A stretch of 64,000 nucleotides of DNA from Acidobacteriota bacterium (lineage in GTDB: Bacteria; Acidobacteriota; Terriglobia; Bryobacterales; Bryobacteraceae). Shown one piece after another: positions 17,892-27,900 of this stretch. A model generated the notes under the pieces. It had not been told where the DNA came from. It saw only the letters and a list, made by a program, of their open reading frames with translations, and did not search any database. Location: contig JACTMJ010000004.1 in NCBI GenBank assembly GCA_014584705.1, positions 124,001-188,000 of the forward strand, read 5' to 3'. How positions within the stretch are numbered: position 1 is the first letter of the stretch; every line of letters begins with the position of its first letter. The position numbers and the translations under genes were made by a program.

Positions 17892-19315
17892 ACCCTTCTA
17901 CGCTGACAATCTCTGAGATCCGCCGTTTGCTGCTCTCGAAAGAAGCGAGCGCAGCGGAGCTAGCCACGGAAGCGCTGGCATTTGCGCAAGCGGAGAACCC
18001 GAAGACGAACGCTTACCTGCACTTCAGCCCGGAACGCGCGCTGGCCGCGGCGAAGAAAGTGGATGCGAAGATTGCCGCGGGGGAAGACCCTGGCGCATTG
18101 GCGGGCGTTCCCGTCGCCGTGAAGGACGTGATCGTCACGAAGAACCTGCGGACGACGTGTGCATCACGCATGCTCGAGAAGTTCGTGCCTCCTTACGACG
18201 CAACGGCAATCGAGCGCCTGGAAGCGGCGGGCGGAGTGATTCTCGGCAAGACGAATTGCGATGAATTCGCAATGGGCTCCACGAATGAAAACTCCGCATT
18301 CGGGCCGGTGCGCAATCCGGTGGCGCTTGACCGTGTTCCGGGCGGTTCGAGCGGCGGCTCCGCGGCGGTGGTGGCGCAGGGTACGGCGGCGGTATCGCTT
18401 GGCTCCGACACGGGCGGCTCCATCCGCCAACCGGCGTCGTTCTGCGGGGTGGTGGGCATTACCCCCACGTATGGCCGGGTCTCCCGTTACGGACTGGTGG
18501 CCTTCGCGAGTTCTCTCGACCATATCGGCCCGTTCGCCCGCAACGTGGAGGACGCCGCGACGGTGCTCCAGGTGATCGCCGGCCGTGACGAGAATGACGC
18601 GACATCGGCATTCGCTCCCGTGGCGGATTACGCCGCTGCGATGCAGCAACCGGTGAAAGGCCTGAAAGTGGGCCTGCCGCGCGAGTATTTCGCGGGGCTG
18701 GCGAGCGAGACGGGCGACATCATCGCCGCGGCGGTGGAAAAGCTGAAGGGGCTCGGGTGCGAGATTGTCGATATCAGCCTGCCGCATACGGACTACGCCG
18801 TGGGCTGCTACTACATCATCTGTACGGCGGAAGCGAGTTCGAACCTGGCTCGTTTTGATGGTGCGCGCTACACCTACCGATCGCCCAACTCCGGCACGCT
18901 CGACGAGATGTACCGGAACACGCGCGGAGAAGGCTTCGGTACGGAATGCAAGCGCCGGATCATGCTGGGCACGTATGTTCTGAGCGCGGGCTATTACGAT
19001 GCCTACTACCGGAAAGCGCAGAAAGTGCGCACGCTCATCACGGAGGACTTCCGCAAGGCATTCCAGGATGTGGATGCGATTGTCGCTCCGGTAAGCCCTT
19101 TCCCCGCCTTCAAGCTGGGCGAGAAGATGAAGGACCCGATCGAGATGTACCTCTCGGACATCTATACGATCACGGCGAGCCTGGCGGGTATTCCGTCCAT
19201 GAGCGTTCCGGCGGGCTTGACCAATGCGGGGCTGCCGGTGGGCTTGCAAATACTCACGAAGCATTTCGATGAAGCCGGGATGTTGCGGCTGGCGCGGGCT
19301 TTCGAGCGGGGCTAA
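17888..19315 (+). CDS. gatA: Asp-tRNA(Asn)/Glu-tRNA(Gln) amidotransferase subunit A
   Basis: This 475-aa amidase-signature enzyme releases ammonia from glutamine for the tRNA-dependent transamidation. The Ser-cisSer-Lys triad is complete: Lys79 in VAVKDVI, Ser154 in PGGSSGGSAA and Ser178 in SDTGGSIRQPA. The GatA-specific segments GKTNCDEFAMGSTNENSAFG and GVVGITPTYGRVSRYGL are present, distinguishing it from general amidases. Length and ends match the family. It overlaps gatC by 4 bp and is the last gene of that operon. Confidence 0.97.
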   Translation: MNPSTLTISEIRRLLLSKEASAAELATEALAFAQAENPKTNAYLHFSPERALAAAKKVDAKIAAGEDPGALAGVPVAVKDVIVTKNLRTTCASRMLEKFVPPYDATAIERLEAAGGVILGKTNCDEFAMGSTNENSAFGPVRNPVALDRVPGGSSGGSAAVVAQGTAAVSLGSDTGGSIRQPASFCGVVGITPTYGRVSRYGLVAFASSLDHIGPFARNVEDAATVLQVIAGRDENDATSAFAPVADYAAAMQQPVKGLKVGLPREYFAGLASETGDIIAAAVEKLKGLGCEIVDISLPHTDYAVGCYYIICTAEASSNLARFDGARYTYRSPNSGTLDEMYRNTRGEGFGTECKRRIMLGTYVLSAGYYDAYYRKAQKVRTLITEDFRKAFQDVDAIVAPVSPFPAFKLGEKMKDPIEMYLSDIYTITASLAGIPSMSVPAGLTNAGLPVGLQILTKHFDEAGMLRLARAFERG

Positions 19316-19378
19316 AGGCTGACACCGATCGGGATGCTTAGAAACTTTGACGCCAGCCGAATCATCACTAAGGGGGTA

Positions 19379-19394
19379 CGGCTGATTCCAGCCG
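19379..19394 (+). promoter_or_regulatory. Short hairpin in the superoxide dismutase leader
   Basis: CGGCTG and CAGCCG form a perfect 6-bp stem with loop ATTC, ending 8 nt before GAGGAGG, the ribosome binding site of the dismutase gene. It could influence mRNA stability or translation; nothing else supports a regulatory role. Confidence 0.3.
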
Positions 19395-19415
19395 AGAATC
19401 CCGAGGAGGAACCCG

Positions 19416-20018
19416 ATGGCTTTTACATTGCCCGATCTGCCCTATGATGGCAGCGCTCTCGAACCCCACATCGATACCGCGACCATGAAAATCCACCATG
19501 GCAAGCATCATGCCGCTTACGTGGCAAATCTGAACAAGGCCCTGGAGGGCGCCGGCATTCAGGAAACGAATCTGGATGCGCTGCTCGCCAACGGCTGCTC
19601 CGCCGTGCCCGAGAACATCCGCACCGCGGTGCGCAACAATGGCGGCGGGCACTGGAACCACTCGCTGTTCTGGCAAATCATGAGCCCCAACGGCGGCGGA
19701 GAGCCGGTTGGGAATCTTGCCGCCGCGATTAAGGCCAAGTTCGGCGATGTGGCAAGCTTCAAGGAGAAGTTCGCCGCGGCCGGAATGGGCCGATTCGGCT
19801 CCGGCTGGGCGTGGCTCGTGAAGACCGAAGGCGGCGTGGACATTCTCTCTACGCCGAACCAGGACAACCCGCTGATGGAAGGCAAGAAGGCGGTAATCGG
19901 CGTGGATGTTTGGGAACACGCCTACTATCTGCATTACCAGAACCGCCGCGCCGACTATCTGGCCGCCTGGTGGAATGTGGTGAACTGGGCGAAGGCGGAA
20001 GAGATCTTCAACGCATAG
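19416..20018 (+). CDS. sodA: Superoxide dismutase, Mn-type (Fe/Mn family)
   Basis: The 200-aa enzyme dismutates superoxide to oxygen and hydrogen peroxide. The four metal ligands are His27 (MKIHHGKHH), His82 (WNHSLFW), Asp164 and His168 (DVWEHAYY). Gly78 (GGGHWNHS) together with Gln149 ([10 protein letters not shown]) is the pattern of Mn-preferring rather than Fe-preferring enzymes. There is no signal peptide, so it acts in the cytoplasm. GAGGAGG 8 nt before ATG is a strong ribosome binding site, and a clear terminator follows 30 bp after the stop, so the gene is probably a single transcription unit. Confidence 0.96.
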   Translation: MAFTLPDLPYDGSALEPHIDTATMKIHHGKHHAAYVANLNKALEGAGIQETNLDALLANGCSAVPENIRTAVRNNGGGHWNHSLFWQIMSPNGGGEPVGNLAAAIKAKFGDVASFKEKFAAAGMGRFGSGWAWLVKTEGGVDILSTPNQDNPLMEGKKAVIGVDVWEHAYYLHYQNRRADYLAAWWNVVNWAKAEEIFNA

Positions 20019-20048
20019 CCTGTACCGCCAGCAACATTCGAACAGAGA

Positions 20049-20080
20049 AGCCCTGGGGAGCAATCCCAGGGCTTTTTCTT
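20049..20080 (+). terminator. Rho-independent terminator after the superoxide dismutase gene
   Basis: AGCCCTGGG (20049-20057) pairs perfectly with CCCAGGGCT (20065-20073) around a 7-nt loop, followed by a T-rich tract (TTTTTCTTTT). It begins 30 bp after the stop codon. Confidence 0.9.
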
Positions 20081-20168
20081 TTCGTGCGCGCGGGGTTGTT
20101 CGATGCAAGTGCGAGGGCAACGGAATCTCGCGCGATTACGATACGCTGATGCGAGAGGTGACACGCGA

Positions 20169-21836
20169 ATGGCGATTGGACGACGATGCTGCACCATTCG
20201 GATGCTGACGCTCGTAGCGTTCCTGATTGGGAATCCGCCGCTGCCTGCCCAGACGAATGGCGGCGGCGAGACCGAGGCGGCGTTGGTTCGGGATGGCGCT
20301 GCTTTTGACGGTGTTCTTCGCGATTCGAGACGGGTGATGGAAGCGTGGCTGCGGGAAGCGGACGCGGAGACCTTGCTGTTGCCGGACCGCGTGGCGAACC
20401 GCGACGGCAGCAACCGGGAAAACACACCGAACATTTACACCGCGCACAATTCCGGCGCCGACCTCTACCCCTACCTGATTCTGACCGCCCACATCACTGA
20501 TCCGCCGTTGCTTAAAGGACGTCTGCTTGAAATGCTTCGCTCGGAGGCACTTTACACGTGGCGCGCGGATTCGGTGCCCGGCAGTTTCGACTTCCGCACC
20601 CGGCAGCGCGGCGAAGCGAGCATCTTTTCCGGGGCGGAATACGCCAAGGATGGCATGCTGGCGGTGACGGAATTGCTGGGCCGCACCCCGTGGTTCTATC
20701 GCATGGCTGATCTGATGCTGGACCTGCGCAAGCATTCCACCGTCCGCACGCGCTTTGGAGTGTTGCCGGGCAACGACGCGGAAACCAATGGCGATGTGCT
20801 GCAAGTGCTCGTGCGCATGGCCACCATGACGGGCGATTCCCGTTACCGGACGTGGGCACGCGAAATCGCGGACGCCTATGTGGAAGAAGTGCTGCCGGGC
20901 AGCGAAGGGCTGCCCAGCTATCGATGGGACTTCGAGACTCACACGGGCGATCCGCGTATTCGACTCCGGGACCACGGAAACGAAGCTGTGGTGGGCCTCA
21001 CGCTGCTCTATGCGCTTGAAAAGGACGAGAACACGCCTTACGCAGCCAAGTATGAACCGGCTATTCGCCGGATGCTGGACCGAATCCTCGCCTCCGTGAA
21101 CGAACACGGCATGCTCTACAATTCGATCGACGCCAAGACGCTAGCGCCCGTGGACCAGGGCATTTCTGACAATTGGGGATATATCTACGGGGCCGTTTAT
21201 ACGTTCTACCAGGTAACCGGGGAGGTGAAGTATCGCGATGCCGTTCGGAACGTGCTGCGGCATTTGCCGAACTATCGGAACTTCGCCTGGGAGCGCGATT
21301 CCTTCGACGGCTACGCCGACAGCATTGAGAGCGCGCTCTATCTGGTGGCGCGCGAACCGGTACCGGAAGCGCTCGATTGGATTGAGAGCGAGACTCAGGT
21401 GATGCGGGGCAAGCAGCGGCCCGACGGGCACCTCGAATACTGGTATGGCGAGGGCAACTACAACCGAACGCTTATCCTTTACGCGATGTGGAAGAGCCTG
21501 GGATGCCTGCCTGGCTACTGGACGCCCGGCCTTCAGCTAAGCGCGCAACGGGAGGGGAGCGGAATTCGGCTGAGGGTTGCGCGAACCGGGTTAGCGGCGT
21601 CGTGGGATGGCCGTATCCGTTTCGATTTCGAGCGCCACCGGAGAGTGATGAATCTTCCGCGGAACTATGTGCGTTTGAACGAGTTCCCCGAGTGGTTCAC
21701 GGTGGATGGCGGCACGCTCTATTCGCTGCGCCGCGAAACCGGCGAGACGAGGACGGTGCTCGGGGCGGAGTTGATCGAAGGCGTCCCGCTCGGGGACGGC
21801 ATCTGGCATGTTGCGCCGGTGCGGGAGAGCCGGTGA
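20169..21836 (+). CDS. Secreted protein, probable alpha/alpha-barrel (six-hairpin-like), function unknown
   Basis: This 555-aa protein starts at ATG 20169, supported by AGAGG ten bases upstream; an N-terminal signal (MLTLVAFLIGNPPLPAQ after a short basic stretch) implies export. The body is mostly helical with regularly spaced aromatic and Gly/Asp motifs: NIYTAHNSGADLYPYLILTA, NGDVLQVLVRMATMTGD, DHGNEAVVGLTLLYALEKD, ISDNWGYIYGAVYTFYQVTG and DGYADSIESALYLV. This periodicity resembles (alpha/alpha)6 glycosidase or six-hairpin folds. The last 100 residues look beta-rich. A polysaccharide-active role is possible, but no catalytic family was recognised. Confidence 0.8.
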   Translation: MAIGRRCCTIRMLTLVAFLIGNPPLPAQTNGGGETEAALVRDGAAFDGVLRDSRRVMEAWLREADAETLLLPDRVANRDGSNRENTPNIYTAHNSGADLYPYLILTAHITDPPLLKGRLLEMLRSEALYTWRADSVPGSFDFRTRQRGEASIFSGAEYAKDGMLAVTELLGRTPWFYRMADLMLDLRKHSTVRTRFGVLPGNDAETNGDVLQVLVRMATMTGDSRYRTWAREIADAYVEEVLPGSEGLPSYRWDFETHTGDPRIRLRDHGNEAVVGLTLLYALEKDENTPYAAKYEPAIRRMLDRILASVNEHGMLYNSIDAKTLAPVDQGISDNWGYIYGAVYTFYQVTGEVKYRDAVRNVLRHLPNYRNFAWERDSFDGYADSIESALYLVAREPVPEALDWIESETQVMRGKQRPDGHLEYWYGEGNYNRTLILYAMWKSLGCLPGYWTPGLQLSAQREGSGIRLRVARTGLAASWDGRIRFDFERHRRVMNLPRNYVRLNEFPEWFTVDGGTLYSLRRETGETRTVLGAELIEGVPLGDGIWHVAPVRESR

Positions 21837-21862
21837 GCGGGCTTCCCTGCCCTGCCATCGCG

Positions 21863-24259
21863 TTAGAAAAAGATGCGGAAGCGCAGACCGGCCGTGCGAG
21901 GCTGAACCAGCCTGGTACCCACGAAGGCCGACTGGAAATTGTATAGAGCCGTGGCATCGCCGAGGTTGGACACCTGCGCGGAAATCTCCCAGCGCTTGCG
22001 CTCGTCGCGGAAGCGCTCAAAGCCGACCACGATGTCGGAGATGGTGCGCGAGTTGACGCGAGCGGGGTTCCCGTTCAGATTGACGAAGGGCAGCAGATCC
22101 GCGAAATCCGGGTCGGCGGCCACTTGCGCGGGGTCTGACGGATTCGCGACCAAGCCGGAATCGTAGCGGGTGGAAAGGGTGGCGAAGAGGCCGCGACGCG
22201 AGGTCCAGGTGAGGATCCCGTGGACGGAGAGAGGCTGGTCATGATCGATCCGGAAGGGACCCTGCGAGAGAAGGGTGACCGCATCGTTGCCGATGTAGAG
22301 CCCCCCGCTGAAGGGCGGCGTCGAAATCGCCCTGGAATGCGTGACCGAAAGACTGCCCGAGAAGCCCCTGACCGGCGTCAGGTTCAACCTGCCCTCGACG
22401 CCATTCACGCGGATTGCCTTGAGCGTGATGGGGAAGATGATGCCCGTGTTGAGGAAGTTGTTGTTATCCTGCTGATCCGCGGAGCGCTTGTGGTAATACG
22501 TGACCATCGCGCTCATCCGCGAGCCCAGACCCTGTTGCACGCCGGCCTCCAGAAAATCCTGACGCTCCGGGCGAATTTCCGCCAAGGCCGAACCGAGGGT
22601 TTCCGCGATCGCGGGCGGCGCAACGGTGGCCGCTTTAGGGCTGGCGCTCAAGAGCAGATTCTCGTTGGGAGGGGTTTGAAAGAGACGATTGTAACTGGCC
22701 CGGAAAACGGTATTCGTACGCTTCAGGTGATAACTGACGCCGAGGCGCGGTTGGAGTTGATGGCGTTTCACGAGGAGGCGATAGTTGTCATAACGCAACC
22801 CCAGGGAGATCTGGAACTCGCCCAACCGGATGTTGTCCTGCAGGAAGCCCGCATAAAAGCCGCCGGTGGCTTTGTCCGCGAACTCGAAGCGGCGGCCGCC
22901 CCTCGAAAGATCGTAGGGCAGGAGATTGGGGTTGAAATCGGGGCTGAGGGGATTGTTGAAGCCGGGGCTGGTGATGCCGAAAGAGAAGAACTCACTGATC
23001 GGGAAGCGCTGCATGTCTGCGCCGATCTTGATGCTATGGCGGCCCCGGATGAGATTGAACCGGCTCCCATTGGTGATGGTGGAGAGGTGGCGCGCTTGCG
23101 AAGCCGTCACGGGTGTATCGCCCGCGCTATCGAAAAGCTGCGCCTGCGTGGTGCGGTAACTGAAGGTGTTATCGAACGTGGTTTGGGCGTCGATGGTGCG
23201 CACCCAGGCGAAGCTGCCGGAGGCGTCCCCGAGGTACTGGCGCTGATCCATCAAGGCCGCATGCTGCGATCGAAGGTTGGCCAACTGAAAACTGGAGCGG
23301 CCGGCGATGCCGTTCAGGCGAAAGACGTCGCGACTATTCGGAATCCAGTCCAGGCGAAAGAACCCCCGCTCGTTGTTCCCGCCATTGTGAAGGTTGTCGA
23401 GCGAGACGGCGTCCAGATAGCGGTTCGACTTCATCGTGTTCACGGTGGCCGAGTATCCGAAATTGCCGTTTTCCCCCGCGACGGAGGTCACCTGGGAGAG
23501 CATGCCGTAACCGGCCGCCGCCAGCATCGCCTGCCCGGCGAACTTGCGGCCAAAGCCCAGGCCGCTCTTGGTGGTGATGCTGGTGACCGCGGAAACCTTG
23601 TTCCCATACTCTGCGGGGATGTTGCCTGTGAATAGCTCCACGGTTTGGACGATGTTCGGGTCAACGGCGTTGGCGAACGCGCCGGTAAGCTGATCGCTGA
23701 TCGGCATTCCGTCGATCACAAAGGTCATTTGATTGTGCGCGCCTCTCGCGTGAATCGCGCCGTTGGCGTTCTGCGCGAAGCCGGGGAACGAGACGAGCAC
23801 GGCTTCCAATCCGCGATTGCCCACCTGGAGGGGAAGGTTCTCAATATCCGATTCGTTCATCTGCAAGTGGGTGCCGGTTTCTTCCGGATCGACCAGAATC
23901 GCCACCCGTTCCGAGACCGTAACCGAGTCCATGACACCGGCAATCTCGAGGCGAACTTCGAGGGTCAACCTGATGTTGGAGCGCAGATTGATCTGGTTCG
24001 CATACGGAGCAAAGCCATCCTTGGAGACGGTGACATTATAGGAATGAAACGGGATGTTGGTGAGCACGAAGCCGCCTTCGGCGTCCGACATCTCCTCCGC
24101 CCGGTAGCCGGTGAGTTCGTTTTCGAGCAGGATGCGGGCACCGGAGATCGGAGTTCCGACGGGGTCAATCACCGTGCCGGCGAGCGTGGCGGTGCTCTGG
24201 GCCAGAATTGGCAAGGTTAGGAGGGCGATCAACAGAGTATGACGCAGAGCTACAAGCAT
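21863..24259 (-). CDS. TonB-dependent receptor with carboxypeptidase-regulatory domain, probably metal-regulated
   Basis: The 798-aa outer-membrane transporter starts at ATG 24259, which gives the signal peptide LRHTLLIALLTLPILAQS; the upstream in-frame GTG at 24346 lies inside the operator and is unlikely. The order is: CarboxypepD_reg domain (about 25-105; AGTVIDPVGTPISGARILLE), plug (about 110-235; MTFVIDGMPISDQ, VELFTGNIPAEYGNKVSAV), and a beta-barrel ending RFRIFF. It is shorter than the Oar-like receptors and closer to siderophore/metal-type TonB receptors. The promoter is overlapped by tandem TTTAGG-N4-CCTRAA palindromes of the DtxR/MntR kind, so the receptor may import iron, manganese or their chelates (inference). 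Confidence 0.9.
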   Translation of the reverse strand: MLVALRHTLLIALLTLPILAQSTATLAGTVIDPVGTPISGARILLENELTGYRAEEMSDAEGGFVLTNIPFHSYNVTVSKDGFAPYANQINLRSNIRLTLEVRLEIAGVMDSVTVSERVAILVDPEETGTHLQMNESDIENLPLQVGNRGLEAVLVSFPGFAQNANGAIHARGAHNQMTFVIDGMPISDQLTGAFANAVDPNIVQTVELFTGNIPAEYGNKVSAVTSITTKSGLGFGRKFAGQAMLAAAGYGMLSQVTSVAGENGNFGYSATVNTMKSNRYLDAVSLDNLHNGGNNERGFFRLDWIPNSRDVFRLNGIAGRSSFQLANLRSQHAALMDQRQYLGDASGSFAWVRTIDAQTTFDNTFSYRTTQAQLFDSAGDTPVTASQARHLSTITNGSRFNLIRGRHSIKIGADMQRFPISEFFSFGITSPGFNNPLSPDFNPNLLPYDLSRGGRRFEFADKATGGFYAGFLQDNIRLGEFQISLGLRYDNYRLLVKRHQLQPRLGVSYHLKRTNTVFRASYNRLFQTPPNENLLLSASPKAATVAPPAIAETLGSALAEIRPERQDFLEAGVQQGLGSRMSAMVTYYHKRSADQQDNNNFLNTGIIFPITLKAIRVNGVEGRLNLTPVRGFSGSLSVTHSRAISTPPFSGGLYIGNDAVTLLSQGPFRIDHDQPLSVHGILTWTSRRGLFATLSTRYDSGLVANPSDPAQVAADPDFADLLPFVNLNGNPARVNSRTISDIVVGFERFRDERKRWEISAQVSNLGDATALYNFQSAFVGTRLVQPRTAGLRFRIFF

Positions 24260-24335
24260 AGCGATGTGACTTCCCGATGCGGAAGCAGGGCCTTCTGGAG
24301 CCGAAGGCAGCGTATCAATTCGGCTTAATTTGAAA

Positions 24336-24367
24336 TTTAGGTACACCTGAATTTAGGCATACCTAAA
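24336..24367 (-). promoter_or_regulatory. Tandem DtxR/MntR-like operators
   Basis: Two adjacent palindromes: TTTAGG-TACA-CCTGAA (24336-24351) and TTTAGG-CATA-CCTAAA (24352-24367). The second has perfect 6-bp arms, the first has one mismatch; the centres are 16 bp apart. They lie directly downstream of the -10 box of the receptor promoter, a classic repression position. Attribution to a DtxR/MntR-type regulator is by resemblance of the half-sites. Confidence 0.65.
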
Positions 24368-24371
24368 TCGT

Positions 24372-24399
24372 ATTATACAAGAAGCAGCCCGCTTTGCAA
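24372..24399 (-). promoter_or_regulatory. Sigma70-like promoter of the TonB receptor gene
   Basis: On the minus strand TTGCAA (24394-24399), a 16-bp spacer and a consensus TATAAT (24372-24377). The predicted transcription start falls at about 24365, inside the operator. Confidence 0.7.
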
Positions 24400-24489
24400 G
24401 CGCAAGGGAGCACTTGACGGAGAATTCCGCGGTGCTCGCGTAACCCGCATCCTAAATGAGGCGACTTCGCACTGAGGGAGTGCTGCAAA

Positions 24490-24834
24490 TTGAGAACAAT
24501 CCTGGTCCTGGCGACGCTGTTGCTGTCCGCCGTCGCGTTCGCCGCCGATGCCAATGGGAAATGGAAGGCAACCGTCGAGGGGAGGGATGGCCCGATCGAG
24601 ATTGAATACATCTTCAAGGTGGAGGCGGAGAAACTGACCGGCACCGTTCTGGGGCCGATGGGGGAGGCTGAGATTCGCGACGGAAGCCTGAAGGGTAACG
24701 AAATTGCGTTTACGGTCGTGGCGGGAGAACGCTCCATCCCGCACAAAAGCAAAATTACCGACGACGAGATGAAGTTGACGCTAGATTTTGGTGAGCGTCA
24801 GATGGACGTGACCGCCAAACGTGTCAAGCCCTGA
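24490..24834 (+). CDS. Small secreted protein, function unknown
   Basis: This 114-aa protein starts at TTG 24490, preceded at good spacing by GAGGGAG. A clear signal peptide (residues 1-19, LVLATLLLSAVAFAAD) is followed by a small beta-rich domain: GKWKATVEGRDGPIEIEYIF, LTGTVLGPMGEAEIRDG, FTVVAGERSIPHKSKI. Similar 110-130-aa beta-barrel-like secreted proteins are numerous in Acidobacteriota and Planctomycetes, without known roles. It is divergent from the metal-regulated TonB receptor, but the operator is more than 120 bp upstream, so shared control is uncertain. A strong terminator follows. Confidence 0.8.
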   Translation: MRTILVLATLLLSAVAFAADANGKWKATVEGRDGPIEIEYIFKVEAEKLTGTVLGPMGEAEIRDGSLKGNEIAFTVVAGERSIPHKSKITDDEMKLTLDFGERQMDVTAKRVKP

Positions 24835-24860
24835 GCGACACGAAAATGCCACCGGCGGAA

Positions 24861-24900
24861 AAGCCCGCCAGGACCACGATGGATCCTGGCGGGCTTTCTG
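24861..24900. terminator. Bidirectional rho-independent terminator
   Basis: AAGCCCGCCAGGA (24861-24873) pairs perfectly over 13 bp with TCCTGGCGGGCTT (24884-24896) around a 10-nt loop. T-runs occur on both strands. It lies between the stop codons of the converging small secreted protein gene and the large receptor gene. Confidence 0.92.
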
Positions 24901-24921
24901 TTTGGATCTCAGGCGCTCGGC

Positions 24922-27900
24922 CTAAAATTCCATGCGCAGCGTGAACTGAATCACCCGGCTCAAGCCGCGCTGGCTGGTGACCTTGCCGAAGTTCCCGCTG
25001 GTGGGGTCCGTATTCGGGCTGCTGAAGTTGGTGTGGTTGGTGGCGTTCAGAGCGTCCACGGAGAAACGGGCGCGGGCGGTTTCCGTAATGGGGAAGATCC
25101 GTTCGATCTTGAGGTCCCAATTCTGGATGCCGTCCTGGCGCAGCGAGGTCAGGCGGTACGGGAACATCCGTACGTGGTACGAGCCGGGCTGCTGACTGCT
25201 GCGGCCCTCGAATCCCTGGAAGCCGGACGGAATCGAGCCTGTGCCCCGGTAGGAGATCGACGGGTCAAACCACTGGTGGATGTCCTTGGAACGGGTAGAA
25301 TCACTCTTGAACAGGTCGCCGATATTGTCGAGGTCACCGTAAAAGAAACGGTTCCCCCAATCGGTGGGCGCACCGCCCTGACGCTGGTAGACCCATCCAA
25401 TGTTCCAGTTGCCGATTACCTGGCTCAGGAAGCCCTCCTTCACCACGGCACGGCCTTTTCCTACAGGCAGCTCATAGCTGCCAGACCAAGCGATGCGGTG
25501 CGGGCGTACCTGGTCGGCCGGGCGCGCCGAGGGCTTGGCATCGAACTGGTTGAAATATACATCCGCTTCGTCGCTGGAAGCGTTCGTATACATGAAGCTG
25601 GTGGCGAGTCCGCGGCTGAAGCGCCGTTCCACGAGAATCTGGATGTCGCGATAGGTAACGTCACCCATAGAATCGGAGTACTTCACACCGGGACGCACGC
25701 CGTTGAGTGTCCCAAGGAATCCATACGGCCGAAGGAGTACGTTCCTCCGGATATTGCTGCTCGTAAAGAAGCCCTGGCCGCTCATATACCGGTAGATCAG
25801 CGGATCCGAGGTCGCGAGCGGGGCCATATTCTTGATATTGAAGGGATTGGCGACGTTCTGGTTCAAGAGATTGTCGTTGTCCTGGTTGCGGAGCATGCCG
25901 GTCGTCCAGTATTGTTCCGGCAGGAAATCCACGCGCTGGTTGACGGGGATCTTAGAGAAAGCTCCGTTATACGAGATGTCTACCATGAGGTCGCGCATGA
26001 TTTCACGCTGGATACCGATGCGCCAACGGTGTTGACGCGCGGGATAGAAGTCCCAGGGAATCGACGAGTAGCCGCGGCCGACGCGGGAGATCGGCCCAAG
26101 CGCGGATTGGTACGGCTCGTCGAAGCGGCTGCCATCGGTACGAACCGGGAACGGATCGTTCAGCGGTGTGGCACCGGTAGCGACCAGGTTAGCCGCACCC
26201 ACACCGCAGCAGAAGGAAAGACCGGAATCGTTGCTGATCGGGGTGGACGTGGCCTGGTTGTATCCGAAGGTGTCGGGACGGGTGTTGGCGCTATTGAGCG
26301 AATCGGCATACATGCCATATCCGGCGCGAAAGACGGTCTTCGAATCGAGGCTCCAAACGATGCCTAGCTTAGGCAGGAACACGTCGCTGCCTTTGGTGTA
26401 GGCATCGTACTTGCCTGTGCCCATATAGGCGGTGCCGCCCACCGGATTGAATGCGGAGGGGCTCAACTCAGCAATCGGCTTCAAGGCATAAGCTGCTTTG
26501 GCCAGCGCCGTGAAGGGTTGTTCCACATCGCTGATGAAATCACCGGCGATACCCCGGTTGAAGCGCTCCCGCATGCCGCCTTCCTTCTCCCAGCGCAAGC
26601 CAAGGCTGAGGCGAAGCCGGTCAGTGAGCCGAAAGTCATCCTGAATGAACAGGGCGGTTCGCGGAGTGCTGAGGAATACCGAATCGTTGGTATCGATCTG
26701 CATGCTGTTCGGCAGACCCATTAGAAACGCGGCGAACTCATGGACGTGCTGGGCGGCAACGTTGTCGTTGTCCGTCGGACGTGTCCACGTATTACGAAAA
26801 GCGAAGATGCCGGAACTGTTGCCGGGGCCGAGACCTGACCACCAGTTCATCCGGCGCTGGAAGCCGTATTTGAGAGTGTGGTTCCCTTTGATGGAGGTCA
26901 TAGTCGCACGGATTTCGCCCGTCGTTCCAATGGCACCGATAACGGGGTACGAATCGCTCACATCGGTAATCGTGTCGAAATCGAGACGCGGCAGCGCGTG
27001 ATTGTTGCCGGCGCGGGCGTCCAGATATTGTGGCAATCCTACATCGGAAGGCTTGTACTTCAGCGGAACGGAGCGCTGAGAACCCTCCTCGAAACGGGAA
27101 AGGCTGATTGACGTATCCAGAATGTGGTTGGTGCTGATGGTCCACAGGTAGTTCAGGCCGCCGCCCTTGTTGATGCGGGTAAGCCCATTCGAGTGCAGGC
27201 CGGGAACGGTTTGGTAGGTCCAATCGTACTCGTTAGCGAGGCGGTTGTTGTATTGCCAGCGAACGCTCAGACGGTGATTCTGTGAGACGACATAGTCGTA
27301 GCGGTTCTGAATCGCCTTGAAATCTTCATTCTTCGGCATGCCGGCAGCGAGGTAATTGTTCGTTCCTTCGGGGCTCACCAATCCTGGCACATTGTTTGGC
27401 GCGGGGAAGATCTTGGCGTAGGCGCCGGCCATCGGGTTGAGAGTGGGGATGCCCTTGTTGTTGGGAAAGGGGGTGCGCACCACGCGGCCGTTCTGCAGCG
27501 TAGCGCTCCGAGGATCATAGATCGTGTAAAGATTCGCGCCGTTCGGCACATTGAGCATTCCGGAGAAATCCCCCTGCCACCACGCGGTCTGAGGGACCGT
27601 ACGGTTCACGGAAGATGTAGTCTCCGCCTTCGCCTGCTTGATGCCGTTCCAGGTGACGGACCAGAACACCTTATTGCGAAGGTCCACAAACTTGGGAATG
27701 AAGACCGGGCCGCTGGCGCTGAAGCCATAGTTGTTGGAGCGGCCGGTGGCCTGCTTCTGGCTATCCTTGCTAATGCGGCCGGCGCGCACGTCATCCTCCC
27801 ACTTGAGGCGTGTGAAGTGCGGTGTGGCGTTCCAGCGTTGCTGCCAGTGCTGGTCAAACGCGCTGCCGTGCAGTTCATTCGTGCCGCCGCGGCTCACCAC

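Noticed and set aside
25033..26367. 444-codon open frame on the plus strand
   Set aside because: It lies opposite the 1231-residue receptor, whose reading is clear; the frame has no recognisable motifs.
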